Below are positions 22,952-32,550 of a DNA stretch of 37,246 nt, piece by piece. Both the position numbers and the translations under genes were made by a program. Within the stretch, counting starts at the first letter, position 1. Every line of letters starts with the position of its first letter. The stretch spans positions 1 to 37,246 of the forward strand of contig CAITND010000059.1 in the NCBI GenBank assembly GCA_903893625.1. The letters run 5' to 3'. Below the pieces are notes generated by a model. That model had not been told where the DNA came from, ran no database searches, and saw nothing but the letters and a program-made list of their open reading frames with translations. The stretch is from an uncultured Oscillatoriales cyanobacterium. Lineage in GTDB: Bacteria; Cyanobacteriota; Cyanobacteriia; Cyanobacteriales; Microcoleaceae.

Positions 22952-23716
22952 ATGATGCAGCCATCTTCGATCACAACCGATTCCAATCGACCGTTTCTAA
23001 CTTGGCAACGCATTACAGACTGGGCGCAGGAACATTATCGTTGTCGAAGTTTTAGTAAAGATGAGCGAATTCCGGCTCGTCCAGGGTTACTGTATTTAGT
23101 CCAACGGGGTGCAGTGCGATTAGTGGGTAGTGCTCAACTGGAATACGCCAAGGGCAAACCCAATTCCAAACCCCGGAATCGCAATTTAGATGAAGCCTTT
23201 TTAGGTTTTGTCGGTGCAGGTCAACCCTTTGAACTCGTTGCCCAGTCTCCCTTTAGCCTGCAAGCCTATAGTCACGCCGATGATACCACCGTGTTATGGA
23301 TGTATTGGCATGATTTAGATAACTGGCCCCATTTTCGTCGGGAAGTCCTCGATGCTTTTCGGTATCAACATCAACGCAAACTACTATGGTTAAGCACATT
23401 AGGTCAACGTCGTACCATTGACCGACTCTTGGGATTCTTGACCCTATTGATTGAAGAATACGGGGAATATTATACCAGTGGCAGTGGGGAAGACGGGTTT
23501 AAAGGCTATTGTTTACCCTGGTCATTAACCCACTCTCAAATTGGCAGTGCCATCGGTTCCACACGAGTTACCGTCACCCGCCTGATGGGAAAACTCCGTC
23601 AACAAGGCTTGGTTTATACTCAGGACGATAATTTAATTTGTATTCCGATTGAATCCGAAGACCCCAACCAAACCCTTGATTTAGAAGAAGAAGATACAGG
23701 CTTTGAGGAGGAATAA
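22952..23716 (+). CDS. Crp/Fnr-family transcriptional regulator
   Basis: The 254-residue product has a cyclic-nucleotide-binding-like beta-roll (about 35-130). A dimerisation helix follows (about 130-165), then a winged-helix DNA-binding domain (LPWSLTHSQIGSAIGSTRVTVTRLMGKL, of which SIGSTRVTVTRL-type residues about 200-211 form the recognition helix). An acidic tail (DLEEEDTGFEEE) ends it. The HTH resembles NtcA, but the length and an insert (KGKPNSKPRNRNLDEAF) rule out NtcA itself. The effector is unknown; the cAMP-pocket residues are not evident. It starts at ATG 22952 or the next codon, and its TAA overlaps the first base of a heptamer repeat. It is convergent with hmpF. The 270-base upstream region (22680-22951) shows TATAAAAT but no firm promoter. 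Confidence 0.85.
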   Translation: MMQPSSITTDSNRPFLTWQRITDWAQEHYRCRSFSKDERIPARPGLLYLVQRGAVRLVGSAQLEYAKGKPNSKPRNRNLDEAFLGFVGAGQPFELVAQSPFSLQAYSHADDTTVLWMYWHDLDNWPHFRREVLDAFRYQHQRKLLWLSTLGQRRTIDRLLGFLTLLIEEYGEYYTSGSGEDGFKGYCLPWSLTHSQIGSAIGSTRVTVTRLMGKLRQQGLVYTQDDNLICIPIESEDPNQTLDLEEEDTGFEEE

Positions 23717-23870
23717 TCAGTTATCAGTTATCAGTTATCAGTTATCAGTAAAAAATAAATTCTAATCTGTTGATTAAGTCGGAGTTTCTAAACTGTTTAC
23801 TATTGATCAGTTATTGGTCAACTCTTACACTGATTACTGATGACTGATTACTGATGACTGATTACTGATA
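23716..23870. repeat. Heptamer (STRR-like) repeat element filling the crp-hmpF spacer
   Basis: ATCAGTT-type heptamers run five times from 23716, beginning on the last base of the regulator's stop codon. Their inverse (ACTGATT/ACTGATG) runs six times at 23829-23870. The two blocks can pair as a long stem. The right block enters the hmpF coding region. The inner edge AACTCTTACACTGAT (23820-23834) occurs in inverse at 32382-32396, showing that both spacers are copies of one dispersed element. Confidence 0.88.
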
Positions 23871-25593
23871 AAACTTGCCGTAACTGGGTTGTTGCTTGGG
23901 CTTGAGCGTTGGACATTTCTAGTAACTGATTCAGTTCACCCATTGTTTGATCCAAATGTTGCCGAACTTGATTCCAGGAATCTTGAATCGGTTGTAACAT
24001 TTCCTGATACAAACTGATCTGTCCCCCCAGTTCCGCAACCCTTCGTTGCTGTTCGATCCAACTTTGATCTTGAGTCTCTAACTGTTGGCGTGTTTGTTCT
24101 TGTTGTTGGGCTTGACCATTCACCTCGGTTTGCTTTTGATCCAAGGTAGAGCGTAATTGTTGGAGTTCCGTTTCCCAGGCTTGGAGTTGCTGTTGTTGTT
24201 CCCGTTGTTGGGTTTCCAAATTAGCAATTACCGATTTGAAATCAACCGCCTCCCCTGCGGTAGCGGGAGATAGACCTTGACGACGAAGTAACACCGCTTC
24301 ATATTGGGTTTTATGTTCCTCCCGTTCTTTTAGGGTGCGACGCTGACCCACCAACGTTTCATTCAACATTTTATAGGCATCTTGCTCATCGGCTAATTCT
24401 GTCTGTAAACTCTCTCGTTCTCTATCGCTAGCTGCTTTGAATTTCTCTTGAAGTTCGCCAATCTCTTCGAGTTTGTATTTTAATTCTTCCTCTTGGTCTT
24501 TAACAAAACCAGACCACCGATCCCACTCCTGTTTCAATTGTTGGACTTCCGTTTGTAATTGCTCTAAGGGCATGGCCTCCAAGGCTTGGACATCCACTTT
24601 CACGCTGACTGGGACGGGATCATCCTCTGATTGACGGGAGGCTAATTCTTGTAACTGTTCTAATAAAGTTTGACGGTTTTGGATTAGAGTTTGTAAGGTT
24701 TGGGCGTAGTCCTGTTTCGTTTGCAGTAATTGTTGTTGAGAGGCCAACTCAGAACGGTTTTGGATCAAAGCATCCTGAGCCTGCTGCCATTGCTGCCATT
24801 GCTGTTTCAGGGTCGGGGTGGTATTGTCGAGGGTTTGTTGAAGTTGTTCAGCCTCTGAACGTTGTGCTTGCAACCGTTGCTGGTGTTGTTCCAGCCAACT
24901 CTGAGCGCCCGTGACTCGTTCTAATGACTGATGGAGTCGGGCTTGTAAGGGTGAAATTGAAACGGGATTAGACAGTTGATTCAGCAAGCGCTGGAGGCGT
25001 TCTGACTGCTCAGAACTCAAGGAGGGAGTTGCCTGCAACTGACTCTGTTGTTCTTCAAGCTGTTTTCGTTGATTTTGTAACTGCCCGCGTGTGGTTTCAA
25101 TATCTTGACGAGCTTGGTCAATTTCAGAACGTAAACGGCTGCTGTCCTCCCGGGAGCGATCAATTTCTTGGCGTTGCTGTTCCAGTCGCTCTAATTCTTC
25201 CTCCAGTTGTTCCATCTGTTCTCGCCGGGCTTCCATTTCCATTTCGCGGCGATTTAATTCCTGACTTTGGTAAGTCAACGACTCCTTCCACTGTTCAATT
25301 TCTTCTTGTTGGGTTTTAAACTTTTCCTGCAACCGAGAAAAATCTTGGAGAATCCCTACGAGTTGCCGTGCAGCTTCTTGAATACGCTGTACCTGTTTAC
25401 CCGTATTCAGATCGACTAATACTAACGTTCCATCCTTAAAGTTGTTCGCATCCTCAGCAAGGATGATCTCATCTCCTGAGACAGCACTCCAATTGTTTTC
25501 ACCTCGCTGACAAGCTAATAGCTTCAGTTCAGTCCTCCCGCCACCGAGACCAAATTTGCTACTCTGCTTTTGTACTTCCGCTAAATAGAGCAT
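23848..25593 (-). CDS. hmpF: Pilus motility taxis protein HmpF
   Basis: The 581-residue product has the characteristic HmpF N-terminal domain (MLYLAEVQKQSSKFGLGGG, ELKLLACQRGENNW, about 1-75). Almost 500 residues of Gln/Glu-rich coiled coil follow. In Nostoc and Synechocystis, HmpF localises to the leading pole and is required for type IV pilus activation and phototaxis, working with the Hmp chemotaxis-like system. It is transcribed divergently from hmpA. Its last residues (LSVISHQ) and stop codon are encoded inside a heptanucleotide repeat array, so its native C-terminus may have been rewritten by the repeat. The start at 25593 matches the conserved N-terminus, with GAGGATAA upstream. Confidence 0.92.
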   Translation of the reverse strand: MLYLAEVQKQSSKFGLGGGRTELKLLACQRGENNWSAVSGDEIILAEDANNFKDGTLVLVDLNTGKQVQRIQEAARQLVGILQDFSRLQEKFKTQQEEIEQWKESLTYQSQELNRREMEMEARREQMEQLEEELERLEQQRQEIDRSREDSSRLRSEIDQARQDIETTRGQLQNQRKQLEEQQSQLQATPSLSSEQSERLQRLLNQLSNPVSISPLQARLHQSLERVTGAQSWLEQHQQRLQAQRSEAEQLQQTLDNTTPTLKQQWQQWQQAQDALIQNRSELASQQQLLQTKQDYAQTLQTLIQNRQTLLEQLQELASRQSEDDPVPVSVKVDVQALEAMPLEQLQTEVQQLKQEWDRWSGFVKDQEEELKYKLEEIGELQEKFKAASDRERESLQTELADEQDAYKMLNETLVGQRRTLKEREEHKTQYEAVLLRRQGLSPATAGEAVDFKSVIANLETQQREQQQQLQAWETELQQLRSTLDQKQTEVNGQAQQQEQTRQQLETQDQSWIEQQRRVAELGGQISLYQEMLQPIQDSWNQVRQHLDQTMGELNQLLEMSNAQAQATTQLRQVLSVISHQ

Positions 25594-26031
25594 CGGCCCT
25601 TTATCCTCTTGAGGTGTTCAAGCACTATTTGTTCGCTGTCTTAATCATAAAACCTTCTGGGAGTAGCAGTTAACAGTTAATTGGTCAGCTAACCCCTTGA
25701 AGGACAAGTTCAGACTCGAACAACGGGACATCGCCTCACAGAAGGTTAAAAAAAGTCTAGCTCACTGTCAACCCTTAATCACCAAATATCCGGTGCATAA
25801 GTGGCTGTCTCTCCTAGAATATAAGGAAAGCCCTGATTAAATCAGGGCTATGGGGAAAGGTTTCATTTTAGGGAAACAAATGATATGCAATATAGACCCC
25901 GACCCCCTTTCCTCTGATCCTTCGCAAGCTCAGGACTAATCGGAGTAACGATTTAGCGGGAGTCGACCGGGGGAAGAAAGATGAGAGGATGTACATAAAC
26001 TGAAACCGATTTGCAGGAGGCAACTTGCTAA
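25594..26031. other. Divergent hmpF-hmpA regulatory region with hairpin
   Basis: This 438-base gap must hold the promoters of both divergent units. The clearest structure is a palindrome at 25829-25849, AGCCCTGATT-A-AATCAGGGCT. Degenerate CAGTTAA heptamers occur near 25668. AGGAGG at 26015-26020 serves hmpA. I found no reliable -10/-35 pair; motility genes in this group often use alternative sigma factors. Confidence 0.5.
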
Positions 26032-27273
26032 ATGCAAGGCTCTTTAAACGAAATTGATATTCGCAGTATTTTGCAACTGATTGAGCTTGGCCAGAGGACA
26101 GGGGAACTCATGGTAGAAGCTTACAGTTCATCCCAGGTGACGACTGAAATGGAACGCCATCCCAGCCGTTTAACTGGGCAATGTTGGTTAGTGTTTTCTT
26201 GGAACGGTCGAATTATCTATGCAGGTCAAAGTGAAGGTAATCTCAGGAGATTACACGATTATTTACGGCGCTATAAAGCTGAAACCATTCTCGCTGAGTT
26301 AGAAGTTCCGTTTATCGCTTCGGTCAATGCTCCAGAGTATGGGTATTTGTGGCTATTGCTAGAAAATCAAGTGATTACCCCAGCCCTGGCTCGCAGTATT
26401 GTTCATTGTATGGTTCAGGAAACTCTATTTGATCTGCTGAGTTTACATCAAGGGGCTTTTATTTTTGAAATGGGATCAGCTTTAGCACCCCAGTTAACCA
26501 CCTTAGAAATTAGCCCGTTATTAGCTAATATTTTCAAACAAGTTCAGGAATGGAAGAAATTCCATCCCCATATTACCTCCCCGAATCAATGTCCCTTGAT
26601 TCCTGATCGAGCCAAATTACAAAAAGCAGTACAGCCCCAAGTGTTTGAAACCCTCAATCGTTGGGCGGATGGCAAAACCTCGATTCGTCAAATTGCCCGT
26701 TATTTACATCGAGATATTGTCGTGGTGACCAAAAAAGTCATTTATCCCTTTGTACAACAGGGATTGGTACAACTATTAGTACCCCATCCTGAAACTACCT
26801 TAACCGTCCCCGAACCGTTTACAGATCGGAACCGTACTCCTCGAATTGTGTGTATTGATGATGATCTGGTGATTCGGCAAACGGTTGAAATCATTTTAAA
26901 AGAACAGGGCTATGAAGCGACTGCTATTGGTAATCCTTTAAAAGCATTGAGTTTGGTTTTTCAGCTTAAACCCGATTTAATTCTTTGTGATATTGCGATG
27001 CCCGAATTAAATGGTTATGAAATCTGCGCCATGTTACGAAATTCAACCGCTTTTCGTCAAACTCCGATTGTGATGTTAACCGGAATTGATGGATTTATTG
27101 ATCGTCTCAAAGCTCGGATGGTTCGAGCTACGAATTACTTAACTAAACCCTTTGGAGATGGAGAGTTATTAACCTTGGTCGAAACCTATATTGGGCCCGG
27201 AAAAACCCCTAATGATTCTTCTATAGAGAGAGATTTAGAAGATGAATTCATGAGTGAATTAGAAACCCTTTGA
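26032..27273 (+). CDS. hmpA: PATAN-domain response regulator (PatA/PilG-type, HmpA)
   Basis: The 413-residue product starts with a PATAN/DUF4388 domain (LNEIDIRSILQLIELGQRTG, about 1-180) and a winged-helix-like middle (about 195-250). It ends in a receiver domain (about 268-395) with the acidic pair in CIDDD (275-279), phosphoacceptor D320 (LILCDIAMPELNG), the T/S of MLTG and the K of LTKPF. PATAN regulators bind the pilus extension ATPase PilB in Synechocystis and set which cell pole assembles pili. An acidic tail follows. It is first in the hmpABCDE run. AGGAGG lies 11 bases before the ATG. The name hmpA (Nostoc) or pilG (Synechocystis) is by position and architecture. Confidence 0.88.
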   Translation: MQGSLNEIDIRSILQLIELGQRTGELMVEAYSSSQVTTEMERHPSRLTGQCWLVFSWNGRIIYAGQSEGNLRRLHDYLRRYKAETILAELEVPFIASVNAPEYGYLWLLLENQVITPALARSIVHCMVQETLFDLLSLHQGAFIFEMGSALAPQLTTLEISPLLANIFKQVQEWKKFHPHITSPNQCPLIPDRAKLQKAVQPQVFETLNRWADGKTSIRQIARYLHRDIVVVTKKVIYPFVQQGLVQLLVPHPETTLTVPEPFTDRNRTPRIVCIDDDLVIRQTVEIILKEQGYEATAIGNPLKALSLVFQLKPDLILCDIAMPELNGYEICAMLRNSTAFRQTPIVMLTGIDGFIDRLKARMVRATNYLTKPFGDGELLTLVETYIGPGKTPNDSSIERDLEDEFMSELETL

Positions 27274-27698
27274 CATTCCCCCGAATTCTATAGGGGAAAT
27301 CACTCCGACAACAACCCCAGAAGCAAAACCACTCCTGCCGGATCAACCCTAGCCGTCAAAGATTTGTATAATTAAATTGGACGATAGCAGACAAGACACG
27401 CAATCCTGGCTTGAGCGTGAACATCTCGAAATCAACAATGGGAGCAGTGGCTTTGTCGTTAGCCTTGTTAAGAGAACACCAGTAAAATGATTCTATGGGT
27501 TTATAGAGTCAGGAACTATACTTGAAATCAAACCATAAGTTAAAAAAACTGAGTGATCATGACCCTGCCAATGGGATTGACAACTGAAGAAACTAGGAGC
27601 GAGTAGATGCACAACCATTCCGCAGAGCCGCCCTTTTTAATCGATCCCTCTCCCTGTGGGAGTTGCGTCCCGTTAACCAAAAAAATCTGCTAGACAGT
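27274..27698 (+). promoter_or_regulatory. hmpA-hmpB spacer with candidate promoter
   Basis: A hairpin-like ATTCCCC...GGGGAAAT lies at 27277-27302, just after hmpA, and could terminate it. A TATAAT box at 27367-27372 could be a -10 element but lacks a good -35. The 425-base spacer suggests that hmpB and hmpC can be transcribed separately from hmpA. Confidence 0.35.
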
Positions 27699-28064
27699 AT
27701 GAATAAAGTTATGGTCGTGGAAGATAGCGTCACCCAAAGGGAGATGATTTGTAATCTTCTCAAAGATAGTGGCTTACAAGTCAGTGTCGCTAGTGATGGT
27801 GTAGAAGCTTTGGAAGAAGTGCAAAAAAACTGCCCCGATTTAATGGTGCTAGATATTGTCATGCCTCGGATGAATGGCTATGAACTCTGTCGTCGCCTTA
27901 AATCCGATCCTAAAACCCGAAATATTGCCATCGTCATGTGTTCTTCTAAAGGGGAAGAATTTGATCGCTACTGGGGGATGAAACAGGGGGCAGATGCTTA
28001 TATTGCCAAACCCTTTCAGCCCACAGAATTAGTCGGAACCGTTAAACAATTGCTTAGAGGATAG
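27699..28064 (+). CDS. hmpB: CheY-like response regulator (PilH-type, HmpB)
   Basis: The 121-residue product is a single receiver domain. The acidic pair is in VVEDS (E8, D9), the phosphoacceptor is D52 (MVLDIVMPRMNGYEL), the switch Ser/Thr lies in MCSSKG, and the conserved Lys is in AKPFQP. In the pil/Hmp system it is the CheY-like partner of the CheA kinase. I chose the ATG at 27699 because MNKVMVVED is the normal start of such proteins; a TTG at 27663 would add 12 residues. hmpC follows after 13 bases, so the two are probably translated from one mRNA. Confidence 0.9.
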   Translation: MNKVMVVEDSVTQREMICNLLKDSGLQVSVASDGVEALEEVQKNCPDLMVLDIVMPRMNGYELCRRLKSDPKTRNIAIVMCSSKGEEFDRYWGMKQGADAYIAKPFQPTELVGTVKQLLRG

Positions 28065-28077
28065 GTGAGAAACAAAA

Positions 28078-28605
28078 ATGGTTGGAAATCCTGATTTTTT
28101 AACCGGGCAAGGAACAGACAGTCCAGAATTCCAAGAGTTGGAAACGCCGGAAGGAGAGCCACATCTGCGGTTTTTCGTCCCTTCAGGAAATGAATTTGCC
28201 CTTCCAGCAATTGGCATTCGGGAGGTACTGTTTCAGTCGCCAGACCGGATGACTCCGATTCCCAATGTTTCCCCGCTATTACTCGGAACCTTCAACCTCC
28301 GGGGTCGAGTGATTTGGGTGGCTGATTTAGGTCAATTTTTAGGGGATTCAATTCCCCTGAACACAGACCGAACCGAGATCCATGTGATTGCAGTGGAAGA
28401 CCAAGACATTATATTAGGGTTAGCAGTCGATGCCGTCAATGATATGGCATGGCTTCACCCTGATAAAATGCAAATGCCCACTCAAGTGAATGATAGTATG
28501 GCTCCTTTTATTAAAGGAGAGTGGCAAGTGGGAAATGCAGGTGAACAACGTCTGCGACTCCTAGACCAAGTGGCAATTTTGCGATCGGCTCGCTGGGCAA
28601 CCTAA
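28078..28605 (+). CDS. hmpC: CheW-like adaptor (PilI-type, HmpC)
   Basis: The 175-residue product is a CheW domain (about 27-170) with FFVPSGNEFALPAIGIREVL and the hallmark NLRGRVIWVADLGQFLG. It links the chemoreceptor (HmpD) to the kinase (HmpE) in the polar signalling complex. A GGTGAG sits about 11 bases before the ATG. It lies 13 bases after hmpB. A 284-base gap without an evident gene separates it from hmpD. Confidence 0.9.
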   Translation: MVGNPDFLTGQGTDSPEFQELETPEGEPHLRFFVPSGNEFALPAIGIREVLFQSPDRMTPIPNVSPLLLGTFNLRGRVIWVADLGQFLGDSIPLNTDRTEIHVIAVEDQDIILGLAVDAVNDMAWLHPDKMQMPTQVNDSMAPFIKGEWQVGNAGEQRLRLLDQVAILRSARWAT

Positions 28606-28889
28606 CCCGTCACAGGCGATCTTTCATCCCATAACCCAGAGGATGTAGATTGTAAATTGATTATAAAACTGTTTAAGCTAAACCTTTTAAAACGGGAAAG
28701 TAGATATCCCCTGAGAGGGTTCTTTAGCCCAAAGGGTGAAGTTTTAATCCCATCTGAGAACGGAAGGACTGGTATTGTTGGAAAATCTAGTATAGACCCC
28801 ATTACCTCGGTATGATTCCGTTCCTACATTGAAATCTTAACTTTTAAGCCATACAACACTAAACTTTAAAATCAAAAGGGGAATCGCTC

Positions 28890-31800
28890 ATGGCAACAAG
28901 CACAGACTTCCTACAGGAATATCAGCAAACGCAGGAAGCATACGATCAGCAGAATTACGAAGAGGCAGCAGCACTGGTTTACCAACTGGTCGAAGATTAT
29001 CCCGAAAATCCATGGGCTCGTCTTCTGTGCGGTCATATCTATGGCTACGGGTTGCAACAGTATGATGTAGCGCGTGATCAGTATATCGCGGTATTAAACT
29101 TAACTAATGATGCTGAATTATTGGAACAAGCCCAACAAGCCTTAGCAGATACTGACCAATACTTACTGGACTCTCCCTCTGGCTCTTTCAATGATAACCC
29201 CGATTCCCAAGCCGTTTTTAATGCCCTGTTGGATGAAGAAATCGAGGGTACTGAGGAGGATTTAACCCAAGATTTGAGTTGGATGGCAGAAGAAACCAAT
29301 GGTTCGGCTAATGGCACATCCGGGATTAATATTGATCCCACTCACAAACTTAATGGCAATCTCATGAATGGGTCAAGCCATGAGGTAGACATGGACGATT
29401 TCAACAACGATTTGCATGAAAGTTTTGATTTCCCAGGATTAGAGGATTCTGAGTTAGACTTATCGGTTGCTAACCTTGACGTTTCAATGGGTGTTTTAGG
29501 GTTAGAGAACCTCGAAGATGAAGCCGAGAATTTACACCGGGCTGGAAGTCAGTCTCCCCTCAATGTTGCTACTGATAATCCCTTTACCTTAGAGGATGAC
29601 ATCGAGGACGGGACAGAAATTTTAAACCCCTTAGACGATCAGGCTTCCCTCACCCAATTAGATCCGTTTATACTGGAAGAAGATGAACCCCAAGCGTCTC
29701 ACTCGCCTTTTGCGACCGATGAATCAGCCGTCAGTGATCTTGAACAGTTAACTGGAGATTTATTTTCCTCTGATGATGACCTATTAGATATTCTCTCCTC
29801 AACTCCCAGCACTGAGGATGACGAGCCCTCGGTCAATTCCCAAGAAACCCTTGATGAGTCAGAGATGGATTATCAGCCTCAACCCACTCAGTTCCTAGAC
29901 CTGGATGACATGGGCAGCGATGGCATGGGCATTTTCGGTGAGCCACAAGCGGAATCTCGATCTGACAAGAGCAATAACAGAGAACTCAACGGGGTTAATC
30001 ATGAGTCCTCAACTGCTCGTACCGAAAGGGTTACGACTTCCGCCCCCATGAATTTTGAAGAAGAACTCGATGATATTTTTGCACCTCCAGAAGATGGGGT
30101 TGAGCCATCGGTGGAGTCTATCAGTCATGAACCCGTATCCCAGAATGGGAAAAAGTCTGGCAGGGAAACTCCGCTATTTGAGGAAGATGAGTTTGACCCC
30201 GATTTCAATTTAGGTTTTACTTGGACTGCGGAACCCTTCGTTGATGATGCCGATGATTCTGTTCCCTTACCTCCTGAACCTCCTAACATGACGGCAAACT
30301 TTAAAGTTGTAGATGTCGAAGAAAGCAACGAAGAGGAAACCCTGTTGACCAATAATGCTCTTCATCATTCCTATGTTTCTAATTCTAGAGCCTCTGACTC
30401 AAGATCAAGAGCTAATGGTGCGTTGAGTTCCGATGATGCCGATGATACGGAAGATGATGATGGAGTCTTTGATGCTACGGATATTCCCGATAGTTTTGAT
30501 CTCGAACCCTTGAATGAGGATACCTTTGGGGACTCCTTTGATTTAACGCCTGAGATGAATGACATGAATAGCCGCCCCTCCAACCCCTCGTTCGCGCAGG
30601 GCAGGGGGGGACAAAATGGCAAAGCTCCAGCACTCACAGAAAATGATTTCTTAGAAGATTTTGAAGAGTTTGATGACGTTGGCGATTTTAATATGACGGC
30701 CAATGCTGATCAGGATCTTTACATGAATTCGGACTTTGGCAACCTAGAGGGTCAATTTGCCAATACCACCAACAATAGCACCCTCGATAGTGATAGTTCA
30801 TCGATTCGGGATGATGAAATTTTTAATAGTGCCTACACTGCATCGGCGGTTACTACCTTAATCCCCGATTTAGGGGATGTGATGGATACAACGGTGATGG
30901 CAGACCAAGGGCCATTTTCCTTCTTGGAAAATACCTCCCTTAAACGGAAACCCTTATATACAGCCCTGGGAACGGGACTGGTGACTCTGATTTTAGTAGC
31001 AACAACCACCAATATTGCCACTCGCACGGCTTCCTTAGAGAATAAACAAGAGGTCGTGGATTATCTGCGAGTCACCGGATGGTTGATGACGACTGTAGCT
31101 GGAGCCACCAGTTTTCTAGCGGCTTGGGGATTGGGCCGCATCAGTGCTGAACAAATTACTAAAGCTACAGACAATTTACAAGCTCAATTTGATGCGATTA
31201 GTAAAGGCAACTTAGATGCCCGCGCGACAATTTTTGCAGAGGATGAGTTTGGCAGAATGTCCGCTAAATTTAACCATGCTGCTCAATTTATTCAAAATAT
31301 TACGCGAGAAGCCCAACGCAAAGCCAAGGAACAAGAAGACGCCAGAGATGATTTACACCGTCAGGTGATTCGGCTCTTGGATGATGTGGAAGGGGCAGCA
31401 CGGGGAGATTTAACTGTAACAGCAGAAGTCACGGCTAACGTTCTGGGGGCTGTAGCCGACTCCTTTAACTTGACCATCCAAAACCTCCGGGAAATCGTTG
31501 TCCAGGTGAAACAAGCGGCCCGTCAAGTCAGTAAGGGGGCCACCGATAGTGCCACCTTCGCGAAGGATGTGGCTGGAGATGCCTTCCGACAAGCGGAAGA
31601 ACTCGCAGCAACGTTAAATTCGGTACAGGTTCTCACCGATGCCATTCAACGGGTGGCTGAAAGTGCGCGGGAAGCCGAAGAAGTGGCACGTTCGGCGGCG
31701 GAGGTAGCTACCAAAGGGGGGGAAGCAGTACAAATGACGGTGGCGGGGATTCTGAAAATTCGGGAAACGGTAGCAGAAACCAGCCGAGAAGTCAAGCGTT

Positions 31801-32354
31801 TAGGGGAGTCGTCCCAAGAAATTTCTAAAATTGTGGGGCTGATTTCTCAAATTGCTTCCCGAACTAACTTACTCGCCTTAAACGCTAGTATTGAGGCAGC
31901 ACGGGCCGGAGAAGCGGGTAAGGGATTTGCGATCGTTGCTGATGAAGTCCGACAGTTAGCGGATAAGTCGGCGAAATCTTTAAAAGATATCGAACAAATT
32001 GTGATGCAAATCCAAAGCCAGACTAACACGGTGATGATGGCAATGTCCCAAGGTCATCAACAGGTGATTGAGGGGACTCGTCTGGCGGAACTAGCGAAAC
32101 GCGCTCTCGATGACATTATTCAGGTGACGAACCGCATTGACGTGCTGGTGCGTTCAATTACGGCGGATACTGTTGAACAAAACGAAACCGCCCGCGCCGT
32201 CGCCCAGGTGATGCGAGCCGTTGAACATAGTGCCCAAGAAACTTCTCAAGAAGCCCAAGGTGTCTCCAGTGCGTTAACTAAACTGGTCGGTGTGGCGCGA
32301 GACCTCCTGACCTCAGTGGAACGCTTTCGCGTTGATGCTTCTGAGAAGGGTTAA
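28890..32354 (+). CDS. hmpD: Methyl-accepting chemotaxis protein (PilJ-type, HmpD) with TPR and long disordered N-terminus
   Basis: The 1154-residue receptor begins with a TPR-like helical region (about 1-95, [28 protein letters not shown]). About 590 residues of acidic, low-complexity sequence follow, dotted with short DLE/FDxDD motifs. Two transmembrane helices (about 690-708 and 731-750) flank only a ~20-residue loop, so there is essentially no periplasmic sensor. A HAMP-like segment (about 750-805) and the MCP signalling domain (tip about 975-1030, [20 protein letters not shown]) end it. Sensing is therefore probably cytoplasmic. A GC-rich 36-nt palindromic repeat is inserted in frame at 30575-30610. 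GGGG lies 10 bases before the ATG. The TAA overlaps the start of a heptamer array. Confidence 0.93.
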   Translation: MATSTDFLQEYQQTQEAYDQQNYEEAAALVYQLVEDYPENPWARLLCGHIYGYGLQQYDVARDQYIAVLNLTNDAELLEQAQQALADTDQYLLDSPSGSFNDNPDSQAVFNALLDEEIEGTEEDLTQDLSWMAEETNGSANGTSGINIDPTHKLNGNLMNGSSHEVDMDDFNNDLHESFDFPGLEDSELDLSVANLDVSMGVLGLENLEDEAENLHRAGSQSPLNVATDNPFTLEDDIEDGTEILNPLDDQASLTQLDPFILEEDEPQASHSPFATDESAVSDLEQLTGDLFSSDDDLLDILSSTPSTEDDEPSVNSQETLDESEMDYQPQPTQFLDLDDMGSDGMGIFGEPQAESRSDKSNNRELNGVNHESSTARTERVTTSAPMNFEEELDDIFAPPEDGVEPSVESISHEPVSQNGKKSGRETPLFEEDEFDPDFNLGFTWTAEPFVDDADDSVPLPPEPPNMTANFKVVDVEESNEEETLLTNNALHHSYVSNSRASDSRSRANGALSSDDADDTEDDDGVFDATDIPDSFDLEPLNEDTFGDSFDLTPEMNDMNSRPSNPSFAQGRGGQNGKAPALTENDFLEDFEEFDDVGDFNMTANADQDLYMNSDFGNLEGQFANTTNNSTLDSDSSSIRDDEIFNSAYTASAVTTLIPDLGDVMDTTVMADQGPFSFLENTSLKRKPLYTALGTGLVTLILVATTTNIATRTASLENKQEVVDYLRVTGWLMTTVAGATSFLAAWGLGRISAEQITKATDNLQAQFDAISKGNLDARATIFAEDEFGRMSAKFNHAAQFIQNITREAQRKAKEQEDARDDLHRQVIRLLDDVEGAARGDLTVTAEVTANVLGAVADSFNLTIQNLREIVVQVKQAARQVSKGATDSATFAKDVAGDAFRQAEELAATLNSVQVLTDAIQRVAESAREAEEVARSAAEVATKGGEAVQMTVAGILKIRETVAETSREVKRLGESSQEISKIVGLISQIASRTNLLALNASIEAARAGEAGKGFAIVADEVRQLADKSAKSLKDIEQIVMQIQSQTNTVMMAMSQGHQQVIEGTRLAELAKRALDDIIQVTNRIDVLVRSITADTVEQNETARAVAQVMRAVEHSAQETSQEAQGVSSALTKLVGVARDLLTSVERFRVDASEKG
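30575..30610 (-). repeat. 36-nt GC-rich palindromic coding repeat, copy 1 (inside hmpD)
   Basis: Read on the minus strand it is CCCCCCCTGCC, 12 variable bases, then GGGGTTGGAGGGG. The second copy at 33539-33574 (plus strand) is also exactly 36 bases and shares about 29 of 36 positions. It encodes [12 protein letters not shown] in the disordered part of HmpD. It is much more G+C-rich than its surroundings. Confidence 0.8.
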
Positions 32355-32550
32355 TCAGTTATCAGTTATCAGTAATCAGTTATCAGTGTAAGAGTTAATA
32401 GTTAATAGTTTAGGGGCAGGTTCTTTGAGATCTTTTTTAATTAATCACTCACGTTGATGAACTTGCCTTTAAAGACTGATAACTGATAACTGATAACTGA
32501 TAACTGATAACTGATAACTGATAACTGATAACTGATAACTGATAACTGAT
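32354..32550. repeat. Heptamer (STRR-like) repeat element filling the hmpD-hmpE spacer
   Basis: ATCAGTT-type heptamers (five units) start on the last base of the hmpD stop codon. At 32475-32550 the inverse unit ACTGATA is repeated ten times in perfect tandem, plus six bases, ending exactly at the hmpE ATG. ATCAGTGTAAGAGTT (32382-32396) matches the inner edge of the crp-hmpF spacer in inverse. The arms can form a long hairpin in DNA or mRNA. Confidence 0.92.

Noticed and set aside
25029-25319. Plus-strand open frame inside hmpF
   Set aside because: Shadow of the coiled-coil gene's biased Gln/Glu codons; no family match and no start signal.
32475-32550. Heptamer array as a CRISPR or an iteron origin
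   Set aside because: Seven-base direct repeats without spacers, and a related copy lies elsewhere in the window; no DnaA boxes or replication gene nearby.
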